DNA of 64,000 nucleotides from Entelurus aequoreus (Eukaryota > Chordata > Actinopteri > Syngnathiformes > Syngnathidae). How positions within the stretch are numbered: the stretch's first letter is position 1; every line of letters starts with the position of its first letter. Where the stretch lies: the NCBI RefSeq assembly GCF_033978785.1, contig NC_084738.1, forward strand, positions 61,992,179 to 62,056,178, written 5' to 3'. Below are positions 30,968 to 41,705 of this stretch, one piece after another. A program made the translations under genes and the position numbers. The notes beneath the pieces are model-generated. The model did no database searches and was not told where the DNA came from. It saw nothing but the letters and a program-made list of their open reading frames with translations.

Positions 30968-31918
30968 TTAGTTTAGGGTTGTAGCTGCCTGGAGGTGAAC
31001 TTTTATAGCGGTTTTGAAGGAGGATAGAGATGCCCTTTCTTTTATACCTGTTGGGAGCGCATTCCACATTGATGTGGCATAGAAAGAGAATGAGTTAAGA
31101 CCTTTGTTAGTTCGGAATCTGGGTTTAACATGGTTAGTGGAGCACCCCCTGGTGTTGTGGTTATGGCGGTCATTTACGTTAAGGAAGTAGTTTGACATGT
31201 ACTTCGGTATCAGGGAGGTGTAGCGGATTTTATAGACTAGGCTCAGTGCAAGTTGTTTAACTCTGTCCTCCACCTTGAGCCAGCCCACTTTAGAGAAGTG
31301 GGTAGGAGTGAGGTGGGATCTGGGGTGGAGGTCTAGAAGTAACCTGACTAGCTTGTTCTGAGATGTTTGGAGTTTAGATTTGAGGGTTTTGGAGGTGCTA
31401 GGGTACCAGGAGGTGCATGCGTAATCGAAAAAGGGTTGAACGAGAGTTCCCGCCAGAATCCTCAAGGTGCTTTTGTTGACCAGAGAGGAAATTCTGTAGA
31501 GAAATCTCGTTCGTTGGTTAACCTTTTTGATTACCTTGGTTGCCATTTTATCACAGGAAAGGTTAGCCTCTAGAATGGAACCTAGGTAGGTGACCTCATC
31601 TTTCCTGGTGATGACACTGTCACCTACTTTTATGGTGAAGTGATTGACTCTCTTAAGTTTGATGTGGGACCCAAACAGGATGGATTCTGTTTTACCCAAG
31701 TGGATGGATAGCTTGTTGTCAGCGAGCCAGGTGCAAATTCTACAGAGCTCAGCACTGAGGATTTTCTCCACCTGTGACTTGTCCTTGCCGGATACCAGCA
31801 GGGCAGAGTCATCCGCAAACAAAAACAATTCACAGTCACATGCCGATGACATGTCGTTTATGTATATTAGGAACAGTAAAGGTCCCAATATACTGCCTTG
31901 GGGGACTCCACAGTTCAC
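30968..31918 (-). pseudogene. L2-type LINE ORF, C-terminal part after the frameshift (RT palm to C-terminus)
   Basis: This 316-codon frame continues the polymerase of the adjoining ORF. It starts at NCGVPQGSILGPLLFLIYIN, contains the catalytic FADD (residues 34-37, the usual YADD with F), KLSIHLGKTESILFGS, and the C-terminal NHNTRGCSTN and MWNALPTGIKE motifs of L2/CR1 ORF2. It ends at TAA near 30968. It overlaps the upstream ORF by 83 bases in another frame. The G10 run at 31924-31933 is one base out of register; nine bases would fuse the two frames. Called a pseudogene because of that shift, though a slippage or assembly error is possible. Confidence 0.9.
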
Positions 31919-34877
31919 CGAGAGGGGGGGGGGACACGGTGCCGTTCACCTCTACCACCTGCTCCCTCCCCTCCAAGTAAGACTGCATCCAGCTCCAAGA
32001 GGTTTTGTTAAATCCGATTGCTCTGAGCTTATCCAACAGTATAGCGTGGTTAACGGTGTCAAAGGCCTTCTGAAGGTCCAGCATGACCATGCCGCAGTAT
32101 TTGCCCGCGTCCACCTCATGTTTGATGTGGTCGGTCAGATAGAGAAGGCATGTGTCAGTGGAGTGGTTAGTTCTGAAGCCGGATTGGAATTTGTACATGA
32201 GTTTATTAGTGGCAAGGTAACTATCGACCTGTTCATAAACTATTTTCTCCATTACTTTCGAAATGGAGCTGAGAATAGAAACAGGTCGGTAGTTGCCAGG
32301 TTCCAATTTGCTTCCTTTTTTAAAGAGGGGAGTTACTCTTGCTATCTTAAAATCTTTTGGTACTTGGCCTTGTGTAATTGATAGGTTTATTATGTGCGTG
32401 ATGATCGGGGCAATGATGGAGGCAGAGTCCCTGAGGAATCTGGAGGGAATATTATCAAGACCGGTGGCCTTGTTAGGGTGGAGCGCGCTCAATTTTTTAA
32501 ACACCTCATCAGCTGTGACCATTTCTAATTTGAAATCATTGTTGGATACTCCTAGCTTTCTGTAGAAGGCTTTAATGTGTTCTACACCAAAGCGACCAGA
32601 GTGGTGGGACAGCTTGTTGACAAGAGTTGCAGCTATGCTGGTGAAAAAGGCGTTAAGTCTGCTAGCTACCTCCATTTTGTCTGTAATGAGGGAGTCACCC
32701 TCCTTGATGCTGATGTTGGTGAGTCTTGTTTTAAGTTTCTGGCTGCAACCAGGAAGCTGGTTGTTGAGAATTTTCCAGAGCTCACGTGGCTTATTCGTGT
32801 TTTCCTCTATTTTGTCGTTAATGTAATTTTTTTTTAAGGATTTAGTCAGGTTGGTTGACTTATTTCTTAATTTATTGCATTGCTTTTTGAGAGTTGAAAG
32901 GAGTAATTTGAGGTTGATATTATTGGGTTGTTTACCTACTTCTGTTTTACATTTTTGGTATTCAGAGTATTTCCTGTCTCTGTCTTTTATGGCAGCTAAT
33001 AGGTCCGGATTCATCCATGGTTCCGAGCGGGCTTTGATCCTGACTGTTTTCACGGGAGCCATGTCATTTAGTATCTTTAGGAACGCCGTTTTGAAGCGAT
33101 CCCAAGCGACATCGACCAGGTTGCTCGCGAGCACAGGGGACCAGTCCCACTCATCTAATTTTAAATTGAAATTGTCATTGGAGTATTTTTTGAGGGATCT
33201 GGATTGGGCTGTTATGTGGCCATTGGCTTTAGGTTTAGCTATTTTACGGGTGCAGAAGGTTAGATAGTGGTCGCTAAGACCACAGATCATGACCCCACTA
33301 TTTTTTATTTTAGGCCGGTCTGAAGTGAGAATGAGATCTATGGTTGATTGGGTGGAATCACACACCCTTGTGGGTAGCGCTATTAGCTGGGAAAGACCGT
33401 GGAGATTACAAAACTTGCTGAAGGATCTGAAGACAGGCGCATCTTTGCGTTGAATATCTGTGTTCAGATCCCCAGTTATAATTTTCTCCATGTTGTCTGT
33501 CCCCGCCAAGCATTCTTCCAAAGCCCCATAGAAATCACTCTGATTAGGGGGTCTATAAACAGTCCCTATTAGTACCGGCTTAGCATTTTTAAATTTGATT
33601 TCCGCCCACACAGATTCCAGGTTATTGTGGTTAAGATCAGTGCGAGTTATGTATTTAATATCCTGGTGAATATACATACAAACGCCCCCACCGTGTTTAT
33701 TCCTATCCTTTCTGATAACCGAAAAGTTTTGTATTTCTATCTCTGAATCAGAAATACTTTGATCAAATTTGGTTTCAGAGAAACACAAGATTTTTACCTT
33801 CGTGTTGAGGAACATTTCTCTGATTTGGTCGAGTTTGGCTCCAGAGAGGCTGTTCACATTAAGGTGGATGATGTGTAGTCCACTGGAACCAAAAAGAGCA
33901 TCAGAGTCCGCTGTGTTGTGGTACTGACCAGAAAAATTGTTGGTTATTATTGCTGTTGCAGTTGAAGAGCAAGGAGAGAGAGGAGAGAGAGGCATATTGA
34001 TCGTCCTCCAGGTGAAGGGGGAGGGAGAGAAAGGGGGAGGGGAGGGAGAGGGAGGAGGAGGCCAGGTAGGGTTGCTGGGGGATGGGTTGGGTTTCCTTAT
34101 GGCGGGCTTTTTTGAAGACAAAGAGAAAGAGAATAACGAAAATGTTTGTGTAAAGGCGCCTCTAAATCCTGTGTATGGCGCGTCCTCGGCCGTCCGGGAC
34201 CGGGGAGAGGTCGCGTGGACCCCCGCCATCTCGTGCAGTTCCCCGCAATCACCGATGTCTGGGTCGCCGTCCACCGCAGCCGCCGCGTCGTTCACCGCCG
34301 CTGAGTCGCTGCCTTCTCTGATGACTGGGTCGTCCTCCACCGCCGCCGCCGAGCCTCCGACCGTGTCGATGAACGGGGCGAAGTCCTCCGCCGAGCCGCC
34401 GACCGCAGGAGCACAGGTGAGCTTGAGCTGAGACGAGCCGGTAGCCGAGTTAGCTTCGATGGCGACGCTAGCAGTAGCATTGCTAGTCTTCGCCAGTCGG
34501 GACAACATTAACCGTGTTGTTGCAGGTCCAGGGTTGAGTTCAGTGTCTCCTGATAGTAGAAGTAATAGTAGTATTATTGACTTTCTGTCTATCCTTCCAG
34601 TCAGGGGCATGTTTCTTCTGCCTCGATGTGCAGACAAGCATGATGCTAACACGTTAGCTCCGAAGCCAAGGTGCTTCGCCGATATATTGTCGTGGAGATA
34701 AAAGTCACTGTGTATGTCCATTTCGCGTTCTCGACTCTCATTTTCAAGAGGGTAGAGTATCCGAGGAGGTTTAAAATATAAATCCGTAATCCACAGTAGA
34801 AAAAGGAGGAAGTGTGGGATAATCCGAGCAGTTGTTTGGATTCCCGATCGGGAGCGAAAGAGGGTGCGACCGCTCAT
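31836..34877 (-). CDS. L2-type LINE polyprotein, N-terminal region + endonuclease + RT fingers
   Basis: The 1013-codon frame has an N-terminal region (1-330) with a hydrophobic stretch (HFLLFLLWITDLYF, about 22-35), a 2A-like motif DTELNPGP at 111-118 preceded by a leucine run, and a proline-rich segment (262-290). The endonuclease starts near 333 (GLHIIHLNVNSLSGAKLDQI) and includes CFSETKFD, GVCMYIHQD, GTVYRPP, ITGDLNTDI and SDHYLTF. The RT starts near 800 (HPNKATGLDNIP, NYRPVSILSSISKVMEKI, FQSGFRTNHST, MLDLQKAFDTV). After VEVNGTV it slips into SPPPLGELWSPPR at a poly-C run (coding strand); the true continuation lies at 30968-31918. First ATG chosen because homology to the TTAA elements starts soon after. 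Confidence 0.92.
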   Translation of the reverse strand: MSGRTLFRSRSGIQTTARIIPHFLLFLLWITDLYFKPPRILYPLENESREREMDIHSDFYLHDNISAKHLGFGANVLASCLSAHRGRRNMPLTGRIDRKSIILLLLLLSGDTELNPGPATTRLMLSRLAKTSNATASVAIEANSATGSSQLKLTCAPAVGGSAEDFAPFIDTVGGSAAAVEDDPVIREGSDSAAVNDAAAAVDGDPDIGDCGELHEMAGVHATSPRSRTAEDAPYTGFRGAFTQTFSLFSFSLSSKKPAIRKPNPSPSNPTWPPPPSPSPPPFSPSPFTWRTINMPLSPLSPCSSTATAIITNNFSGQYHNTADSDALFGSSGLHIIHLNVNSLSGAKLDQIREMFLNTKVKILCFSETKFDQSISDSEIEIQNFSVIRKDRNKHGGGVCMYIHQDIKYITRTDLNHNNLESVWAEIKFKNAKPVLIGTVYRPPNQSDFYGALEECLAGTDNMEKIITGDLNTDIQRKDAPVFRSFSKFCNLHGLSQLIALPTRVCDSTQSTIDLILTSDRPKIKNSGVMICGLSDHYLTFCTRKIAKPKANGHITAQSRSLKKYSNDNFNLKLDEWDWSPVLASNLVDVAWDRFKTAFLKILNDMAPVKTVRIKARSEPWMNPDLLAAIKDRDRKYSEYQKCKTEVGKQPNNINLKLLLSTLKKQCNKLRNKSTNLTKSLKKNYINDKIEENTNKPRELWKILNNQLPGCSQKLKTRLTNISIKEGDSLITDKMEVASRLNAFFTSIAATLVNKLSHHSGRFGVEHIKAFYRKLGVSNNDFKLEMVTADEVFKKLSALHPNKATGLDNIPSRFLRDSASIIAPIITHIINLSITQGQVPKDFKIARVTPLFKKGSKLEPGNYRPVSILSSISKVMEKIVYEQVDSYLATNKLMYKFQSGFRTNHSTDTCLLYLTDHIKHEVDAGKYCGMVMLDLQKAFDTVNHAILLDKLRAIGFNKTSWSWMQSYLEGREQVVEVNGTVSPPPLGELWSPPRQYIGTFTVPNIHKRHVIGM
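34524..34547 (-). other. 2A-like peptide motif (D-T-E-L-N-P-G-P)
   Basis: The motif matches the D-x-E-x-N-P-G-P core of 2A-type translational recoding peptides, which cause the ribosome to skip the G-P bond. Such motifs are established in N-terminal regions of some CR1/L2/Rex1-clade retrotransposons. It is preceded by IILLLLLLSG, so the segment could also act as a signal-like leader. If active, it would release the first 117 residues from the endonuclease-RT protein. In the related TTAA element at 50336-51636 the same position reads DTEPNTGP, which breaks the core. Confidence 0.75.
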
Positions 34878-34884
34878 CTCGGCG

Positions 34885-36030
34885 TCACACTACTATAACT
34901 ATGTGATACATTACTATGACTGTACGGTGCACTACTAGAACTATACGGTACACTACTATAACTATGTGGTACACTACTATAACTATGTGATACCTTACTA
35001 TGACTATACGGTACACTACTAGAACTAAACGGTACACTACTAGAACTAAACGGTACACTACTAAAACTATATGGTACACTACTAAAACTATATGGTACGC
35101 TACTATAACTATATGGTACACTACTATGATTATACGGTACACTACTATAACTATGTGGTACACTACTATAACTATACGGTACACGACTATTACTATACGG
35201 TACACTACTACAACTATACGGTACACTACTATGACTATACGGTACACTAATATAACTATGTGGTACACTACTATGACATATGGTACACTACTATAACTAT
35301 ACGGTAAACTACTATAACTGTACAGTACACTACTATAAACATACAATACACTACTATAACTATGGTAAACTACAATAGCTATACGGTACACTACTATAAC
35401 TATGTGATATACTGCTATAATTATACAGTACACTACGATGACTATATGGTACACTACTACAACTATACGGTACACTACTATAACTATGCGGTACACTACT
35501 ATAACTATACGGTACACTACTATGATTATACGGTACACTACTATGATTATACGGTACACTACTATAACTATGTGATACCCTACTATAACTATGTGGTACA
35601 CTACTATAACTATACGGTACACTACTATGACTATACGGTACACAACTATGACTATACGGTACATTACTATAACTATGTGGCACACTACTATGACATATGG
35701 TACACTACTATAACTATACGGTACACTACTATAACCGTACAGTACACTACTATAACATACAATACACTACTATACTATGGTACACTACAATAGCTATACG
35801 GTACACTACTATAACTATACGGGACATTAATATAACTATGTGGTACACTACTATAATTATACGGTACACTACTATAATTATACGGTACACTACTATAATT
35901 ATACCGTTCACTAATATAACTATACAGTACATTAGCATAACTATATGGTACACTATTATGACTATACAGTACAGTAGTATAACTATACGGTACACTAGTA
36001 TAAATATAGGGTACACTAATATTACTGTTT
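34885..36030 (+). repeat. 21-bp minisatellite, right block (~54 units)
   Basis: Same unit as 29519-30553, starting mid-unit (CACTACTATAACTATG) after the LINE. It becomes more degenerate toward the right (TATAATTATACGG, AGTATAACTATACGG, AATATTACTG). Long frames on both strands (266 codons on minus) are artefacts of the seven-codon period. Confidence 0.95.
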
Positions 36031-36550
36031 AAAGATAACCTTACACAAATATCAGTTCCATATAACGTCCATGCAACACCAAGTCTGGTGAACATTCCGC
36101 CATGTTCTTTTTGCTGACAAACACAAATCCACAGGCATGAAGTGAACATATAAATAAACCTCCTTAGTTGGAACAAGCAGCAGTGCTTCCAAATGTTTTA
36201 AATATTTAAAAAAAAGACATGGAGTGAGAATGAACATGACATGCTGGAAGAGCACTTACTGTACTGCACATTGGAAGGAAGACAGAGCAGTTTGACTTCA
36301 GTGTTGATTGAAATTATACAAAGTCTTGCTAAAGATGACGACAATCTCTGCAGTGCAAAACATGGATGTTGTAGTGATTAGGGAGGGACACAAGTATTGA
36401 TAATGCAACCTTAAATATTCATATCAAAAGGTCCCATATTATAGTTTTATATATTTGTTTTACCACTTTTAGATGTCAGACATCCCTCAATAGTGTATTG
36501 AAAGTGTGTTGGCCATGTTGTTGGATGCTAATTCAAAAGTCAACCTACTC
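36031..36550. other. Spacer, no gene seen
   Basis: Unique-looking AT-rich sequence between the minisatellite and a SINE. Short frames only. Confidence 0.45.
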
Positions 36551-36712
36551 AGTGGCCTGCTTGGCACTCAGCATCAAGGGTTGGAATTGGGGGTTAAATC
36601 ACCAAAAATGATTCCCGGGCGCGGCACCGCTGCTGCTCAGTGCTCCCCTCACCTCCCAGGGGGTGAACAAGGGGATGGGTCAAATGCAGAGGACACATTT
36701 CACCACACCTTT
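36551..36712 (+). mobile_element. tRNA-derived SINE with deleted tRNA head
   Basis: The first bases AGTGGCC join directly to TGCTTGGCACTCAGCATCAA, so the A/B-box part present at 18914 has been lost. The body and CCCCTCACCTCCCAGGGGGT follow, ending CACATTTCACCACACC. Confidence 0.8.
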
Positions 36713-36743
36713 TTTTTAATGAGTGTTAAATGTCTGAATTCTT

Positions 36744-36984
36744 AGTGAAGTGAAGTGAATTATATTTATATAGCGCTTTTCTCTAGTGACTCAAAGCGCT
36801 TTTACATAGTGAAACCCAATATCTAAGTTACATTTAAACCAGTGTGGGTGGCACTGGGAGCATGCGGGTCAAGTGTCTTACCCAAGGACACAACGGCAGT
36901 GATTAGGATGGCGGAAGCGGGGATCGAACCTGGAACCCTCAAGTTGGTGGCACGGCCACTCTATCAACTGAGCTATACTGCCTC
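36744..36984 (-). mobile_element. tRNA-derived SINE, complete head
   Basis: Read on the minus strand, the head GAGGCAGTATAGCTCAGTTG, ATAGAGTGG and GGTTCGATCCCCGC gives clear A and B boxes. The body contains CCTTGGGTAAGACACTTGAC and AAAGCGCTTTGAGTCACTAG, with a tail TATATAAATATAATTCACTTC. The 3' half of the tRNA acceptor stem is not preserved, so it is a SINE rather than a tRNA gene. Confidence 0.85.
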
Positions 36985-37221
36985 TTATTTTTCAAGGACT
37001 TCAAGAAAGTTGCGGCAAAAGTTGCGATGTTTTGGAGACTTATTTCTTTAAATAACGTTCGATCGATTTGTGATTTTACGAATGTGTTACCAATGTTTTA
37101 AGTGTTAAACTCAAAACTCAAAAAGATTGACCAAAACAAATACTGTTTTGATGTTTTGTAGTAAAAGTATACTTGAAAAGCACATGCTCACAGCTCATTG
37201 TAAAAATACTGTAGTTTTAAT

Positions 37222-38028
37222 TAGAGATGTCCGATATCGGCAGATAAATGGTTTAAAATGTAATATCGGAAATTATCGGTATTGGTTTCAAAAAGTAAAA
37301 TGTATGACTTTTTAAAACCCCGCTGTACGGAGTGGTACACGGACGTAGGGAACAGTACAGAGCGCCAATAAACCTTAAAGGCACTGCCTTTGCGTGCCGA
37401 CCTAATCACATAATATCTACTGCTTTTCACACACACACAAGTGAATGCAACGCATACTTGGTCAACAGCCATACAGGTCACACTGACGGTGCCCGTATAA
37501 ACAACTTTAACACTGTTACAAATATGCGCCACACTGTGAACCCGCACCAAACAAGAATGACAAACACATTTCGGGAGAACATCCGCACCGTAACACAACA
37601 TAAACACAACAGAACAAATACCCAGAACCCCTTGCAGCACTAACTCTTCCGGGACGCTACAACATACACCCCCCGCAACCCCTGCCCCCCCCCCCCACCC
37701 CCCTCCTCATGCTCTCTCAGGGAGAGCATGTCCCAAATTCCAAGCTGCTGTTTTGAGGCATGTTAAAAAAAATAATGCACTTTGTGACTTCAATAATAAA
37801 TATGGCAGTGCCATGTTGGCATTTATTTTCCATAACTTGAGTTGATTTATTTTGGAAAACCTTGTTACATTGTTTAATGCATCCAGCGGGGCATCGCAAC
37901 AAAATTAGGCATAATAATGTGTTATTTCCACGACTGTATATATATCGGTATCGGTTGATATCGGAATCGGTAATTAAGAGTTAGACAATATCGGCTATCG
38001 GCAAAAAAGCCATTATCGGACATCTCTA
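37222..38028. mobile_element. hAT MITE (TAGAGATGTCCG family), complete
   Basis: The ends TAGAGATGTCCGATATCGG and CATTATCGGACATCTCTA are flanked by perfect 8-bp duplications GTTTTAAT (37214-37221 and 38029-38036). The interior 37320-37720 is GC-richer and matches 22615-23123 in reverse. Frames inside it (37221-37643) are not genes. Confidence 0.93.
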
Positions 38029-38036
38029 GTTTTAAT

Positions 38037-38894
38037 TAATTATAACTAATAGTAATAATAACAAACACCACCAAAGGCTTCCTTATTGTCTGGTGTCTGC
38101 TCTGTCGTCTACAAGTAGCAGGCATTCTTTGTGTATGTTTTACGCTTGAAAGGTCTTTGTCAATTTTAAACACTCATTCATCAATAATTTACCCCACAAT
38201 TGTAAACTGTTGAGAGTGATGTATATATAATTTTTGTTTGTAAAACAGAAATGACGAGATATTCTCATCCCACTTTAACATCTCTACCATGTAATTGCTG
38301 CCTTTTTGCTAGGTCAGCATTGCAAATGAAAATCTGTTCAGAATGAAGGTTAAATAAACAAATAAATACATGTAAACTAGGAGGTGGATGTTTATATACT
38401 ACATTACCCAGCACAATAGGCAGTAACAGGAAGTAAGTCCAAGCTACACAGAGGGCGATTGTGTTGTTATAGGTTTTGATTAGACAATTGAAGTGCGCGT
38501 TTGAGCGCTGCTCAGACAAATTCAATGGGCCAATCAGTGTGCTGGGAAGTTTCGGGCTTGGGACAAAGCTGCGTAATTCATGGGGATTGGTTGAACGTCT
38601 GTGAGACGGCGTGATCGTGACATCATGAAATCCTGGAGGGAATGAAAAGTGCTTTTAGTAAGCCCTGCTCGGAACACAACGTTTTGGGAGCGGGTGTAAC
38701 TTCTCTCAAAAGTGGAGCAAACAAGTGAGGGAGACGATAGATTTTTTTTTCAGTTTTGGTGCTCATAAACAGACTCTAGAGACAAAATATCACAGTAAAA
38801 AGTCACTTTTGCAGAATAGGGGATTACATTTTCCTACATTTAAAACACTTCCTTGTGGTCTACACAACTTGTAACGGTGGTTCTTTGCATAGAT
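38037..38894. other. Spacer, no gene established
   Basis: AT-rich then mixed sequence. GTGCTCATAAACAGACTCTA near 38760 looks like part of a dispersed repeat, but no ends are visible. Confidence 0.4.
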
Positions 38895-39219
38895 TGTGGA
38901 GGGGGGGGGCGTGGTCTGCAGGCCTGCCGCGGAGCGGGGTGTGTAAGGACCGGCCTCGAAGACAGCGGCAGGTGAGTAGATTGCCCAGCTGGGGTTTGTT
39001 ATCTAATCACCTGTCGCCCTTATTAGCAGCAGCCGGTAAGAGACACATTATTGGAGTTGGAGCCAGGGAGAGACCTGCGCCCAGAGACAAACGTATATTG
39101 CTGGAAAGCAAGCCACCCCCGGGTGTTTATGCAAAATAAAAATACTTTACTCAAACTGTCTACCGGGCTCCAGAAGATCTGTCGGCCAGGAGAACCCACC
39201 ACAGGAGGGAAACCTCACA
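38895..39219 (+). mobile_element. LTR-like unit related to 20797-21075
   Basis: It starts TGTGGAGGGGGGGGGCGTGG and ends AAACCTCACA. It shares with the 20.8-kb LTR the order GGACCGGCCTCGA, CAGGTG, CACCTGTCGC, AGCAGCAGCCGG, an AAAATAAAAA signal and CAGGAGAACCC. No 5-bp duplication is recognisable, so it may be a decayed solo LTR or a fragment. Confidence 0.6.
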
Positions 39220-39343
39220 ATTGTTTTCAGACCATCTTCAAGCCGCTTTCTAACTGCCTCTTCAGGATGTGCCTCCACTTCGACTTCGTCTTCTCCCTGC
39301 CGTCTTTGTCGTTGTTTTTAGCTCTTCCATAACGAGTCTACTG

Positions 39344-39945
39344 ACTCAATCAAAGTTTACTTATATAGCCCTTAAATCACGAGTGTCTCAAAGGGCTGCA
39401 CAAGCCACAACGACATCCTCGGCTCAGATCCCACATCTGGGCAAGAAAAAACTCAACCCAATGGGATGACAATGACAAACCTTGAAGGGGAACCCCCCCC
39501 CCGGGCGACCGGTGCAATGGACGTCGAGTGGATCTAGCATAATATTGTGAGAGTCCAGTCCATAGTGGATCTAACATAATAGTGAGAGTCCAGTCCATAG
39601 TGGATCTAGCATAATATTGTGAGAGTCCAGTTCATAGTGGATCTAATATAATAGTGAGAGTCCAGTCCATAGTGGATCTAACATAATAGTGTGAGAGTCC
39701 AGTCCATAGTGGATCTAACATAATAGTGAGAGTCCAGTCCATAGTGGATCTAACATAATAGTGAGAGACCAGTCCATAGTGGATCTAACATAATAGTGTG
39801 AGAGTCCAGTCCATAGTGGATCTAACATAATAGTGAGAGTCCAGTCCATAGTGGATCTAACATAATAGTGAGAGTCCAGTCCATAGTGGATCTAACATAA
39901 TAGTGTGAGAGTCCAGTCCATAGTGGATCTAACATAATAGTGTAA
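39344..39945 (-). mobile_element. Retroposon 3' end with ~35-bp minisatellite, reverse copy
   Basis: Starts TGACTCAATCAAAGTTTACT (tail, complement), then CTTAAATCACGAGTGTCTCA and AAGGGCTGCACAAGCCACAA, and then about eleven units of ATAATAGTGAGAGTCCAGTC-CATAGTGGATCTAAC. It stops abruptly at TAATAGTGTAACAATAGGGC. It is the same family and the same internal minisatellite as 9831-14104, but uninterrupted. Confidence 0.85.
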
Positions 39946-40053
39946 CAATAGGGCCCCTTTAAGTTGTTTTCCATAAAAAATTTGTAACTTCCGTGAATAA
40001 GTCTGTTTTCCCTTTTTTGACATCGATTACAATCCTCAGGGTTTCCCGCAGCG

Positions 40054-40087
40054 CTTTGTTGTTAAGGCGGCCGCCTTAACAACAAAG
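40054..40087. repeat. Perfect 34-bp palindrome
   Basis: CTTTGTTGTTAAGGCGG is followed immediately by its exact reverse complement, with no spacer. It lies about 17 bp inside the left terminus of the Myb-type transposon and contains a NotI-like GCGGCCGC core. Confidence 0.95.
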
Positions 40088-40353
40088 AGCCACCCCCTAA
40101 CTAACGTCTTAACAAGATCTCCAGCCACACGTGCGCATTTAAAAAACGTTTACTGTCCCCAAGCAAACGCACACACTGAGTGTCATACGCATGCCAAAAT
40201 ACCGGGGGGGCTGTAGCCTCAGACTTAAGACCAGTTTAGCCAATCAGAAACAACCAAAACGTCATTTCCGGAGGCGGCATATAGCAAAAATGGCGGCTCA
40301 CGGCAAGAGAGAATTATATATGTGGACTGACAGAGAAGTAGAGCTACTTTTAA

Positions 40354-41705
40354 AAGCCTACTGAAACCCACTACTACCGACCACGCAGTCTGATAGTTTA
40401 TATATCAATGATGAAATCTTAACATTGCAACACATGCCAATACGGCCGGGTTAACTTATAAAGTGCAATTTTAAATTTCCCGGGAAACTTCCGGCTGAAA
40501 ACGTCTATGTATGATGACGTTTGCGCGTGACGTCAAGGGTTGAAGCGGAAGTATTAGGACACCATTGTATCCCAATACAAACAGCTCTGTTTTCATCACT
40601 AAATTCCACAGTATTCTGGACATCTGTGTTGGTGAATCTTTTGCAATTTGTTTAATGAACAATGGAGACTGCAAAGAAGAAAGCTGTAGGTGGGATCGGT
40701 GTATTAGCGGCTGGCTACAACAACACAACCGGGAGGACTTTGAGTTGGATAGCAGACGCGCTACCGTGAGTACAGCTTTCCTCACCTTGACTTCCTCCGT
40801 CTCCGGGCCGCCGACCGCATCGATGATCGGGTGAAGTCCTTCGTCGCGCCGTCGATCGCTGGAACGCAGGTGAGCACGGGTCGTGATGAGCAGATGAGAG
40901 CTGGCGTAGGTGAAGAGCTAATGCTTTTAGCATAGCTCTGTCGAGGTCCCGTAGCTAAGTTAGCTTCAATGGCGTCGTTAGCAACAGCATTGCTAGGCTT
41001 CGCCAGGCGGTACAGCATTAACCGTGTGGTTACAGGTCCAGAGTTTGGTAGTATTGTTGATCTTCTGTCTATCCTTCCAGTCAGGGGCTTATTTCTTTTG
41101 TTTCTATCTGCATTTAAGCACGATGCTATCACGTTAGCTCCATAGCTAAAGTGCTTCGCCGATGTATTGTCGTGGAGATAAAAGTCACTGTGAGTGTCAA
41201 TTTCGCGTTCTCGACTCTCATTTTCAAGAGGATATAGTATCCGAGGTGGTTTAAAATACAAATCCGTGATCCACAATAGAAAAAGGAGAGAGTGTGGAAT
41301 CCAATGAGCCCTTGTACCTAAGTTACGGTCAGAGCGAAAAAAGATATGTCCTGCACTGCACTCTAATCCTTCACTCTTACGTTCCTCATCCACGAATCTT
41401 TCATCCTGGCTCAAATTAATGGGGAAATCGTCGCTTTCTCAGTCCGAATCGCTCTCGCTGCTGGTGGCCATCATTGAAAACAATGGGGAAATGTGAGGAG
41501 CCCTTCAACCTGCGACGTCACGCTACTTCCGGTACAGGCAAGGCTTTTTTTTTATCAGCGACCAAAAGTTGCGAACTTTATCGTCGATGTTCTCTACTAA
41601 ATCCTTTCAGCAAAAATATGGCAATATCGCGAAATGATCAAGTATGACACATAGAATGGATCTGCTATCCCCGTTTAAATAAAAACATTTCATGTCAGTA
41701 GGCCT
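40354..41705 (-). mobile_element. TTAA-type (Kolobok-like) transposon inside the Myb gene exon
   Basis: The ends AAGCCTACTGAAA and GTCAGTAGGCCT are flanked by TTAA at 40350-40353 and 41706-41709. Minus-strand frames from 41414 encode the acidic/SEGLECSAG region, WITDLYFKPPRILYPLENES and NKPLTGRIDRRSTIL. The leucine run and 2A core are reduced to NSGPVTTRL. The left arm holds the CCGG/TGACGTCA motif and the METAKKKAVGG remnant. Confidence 0.92.

Larger units (their letters stand above)
30554..34884 (-). mobile_element. Near full-length L2-type LINE inserted in the 21-bp minisatellite
   Basis: Read on the minus strand, the element starts at about 34884, has a ~7-bp leader, an ORF beginning at 34877, a 3' UTR with a (CT)n/(GA)n tract, and a tail of TCAA repeats ending at 30554. 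The tail joins GTGGTACA of one minisatellite unit, and CACTACTATAAC resumes at 34886. The array is thus continuous apart from a 2-bp redundancy, giving at most a very short target duplication. The (TCAA)n tail and ORF architecture fit vertebrate L2. The only visible coding lesion is a homopolymer frameshift near 31924-31933. Confidence 0.88.

Noticed and set aside
33937..34431. Plus-strand 164-codon frame rich in G/E and A/S
   Set aside because: Antisense of the proline- and alanine-rich N-terminal part of the L2-type LINE ORF.
34885..35793. Long frames of 266 and 143 codons on both strands
   Set aside because: Same minisatellite artefact in the right block.
36896..36984. tRNA gene on the minus strand
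   Set aside because: A and B boxes are good, but the acceptor stem does not close and the sequence continues into a SINE body and tail.
37221..37643. Frames of 139 and 103 codons on opposite strands
   Set aside because: Inside a complete hAT MITE with clean ends; the same text is in the truncated copy at 22.6-23.1 kb and no domain is present.
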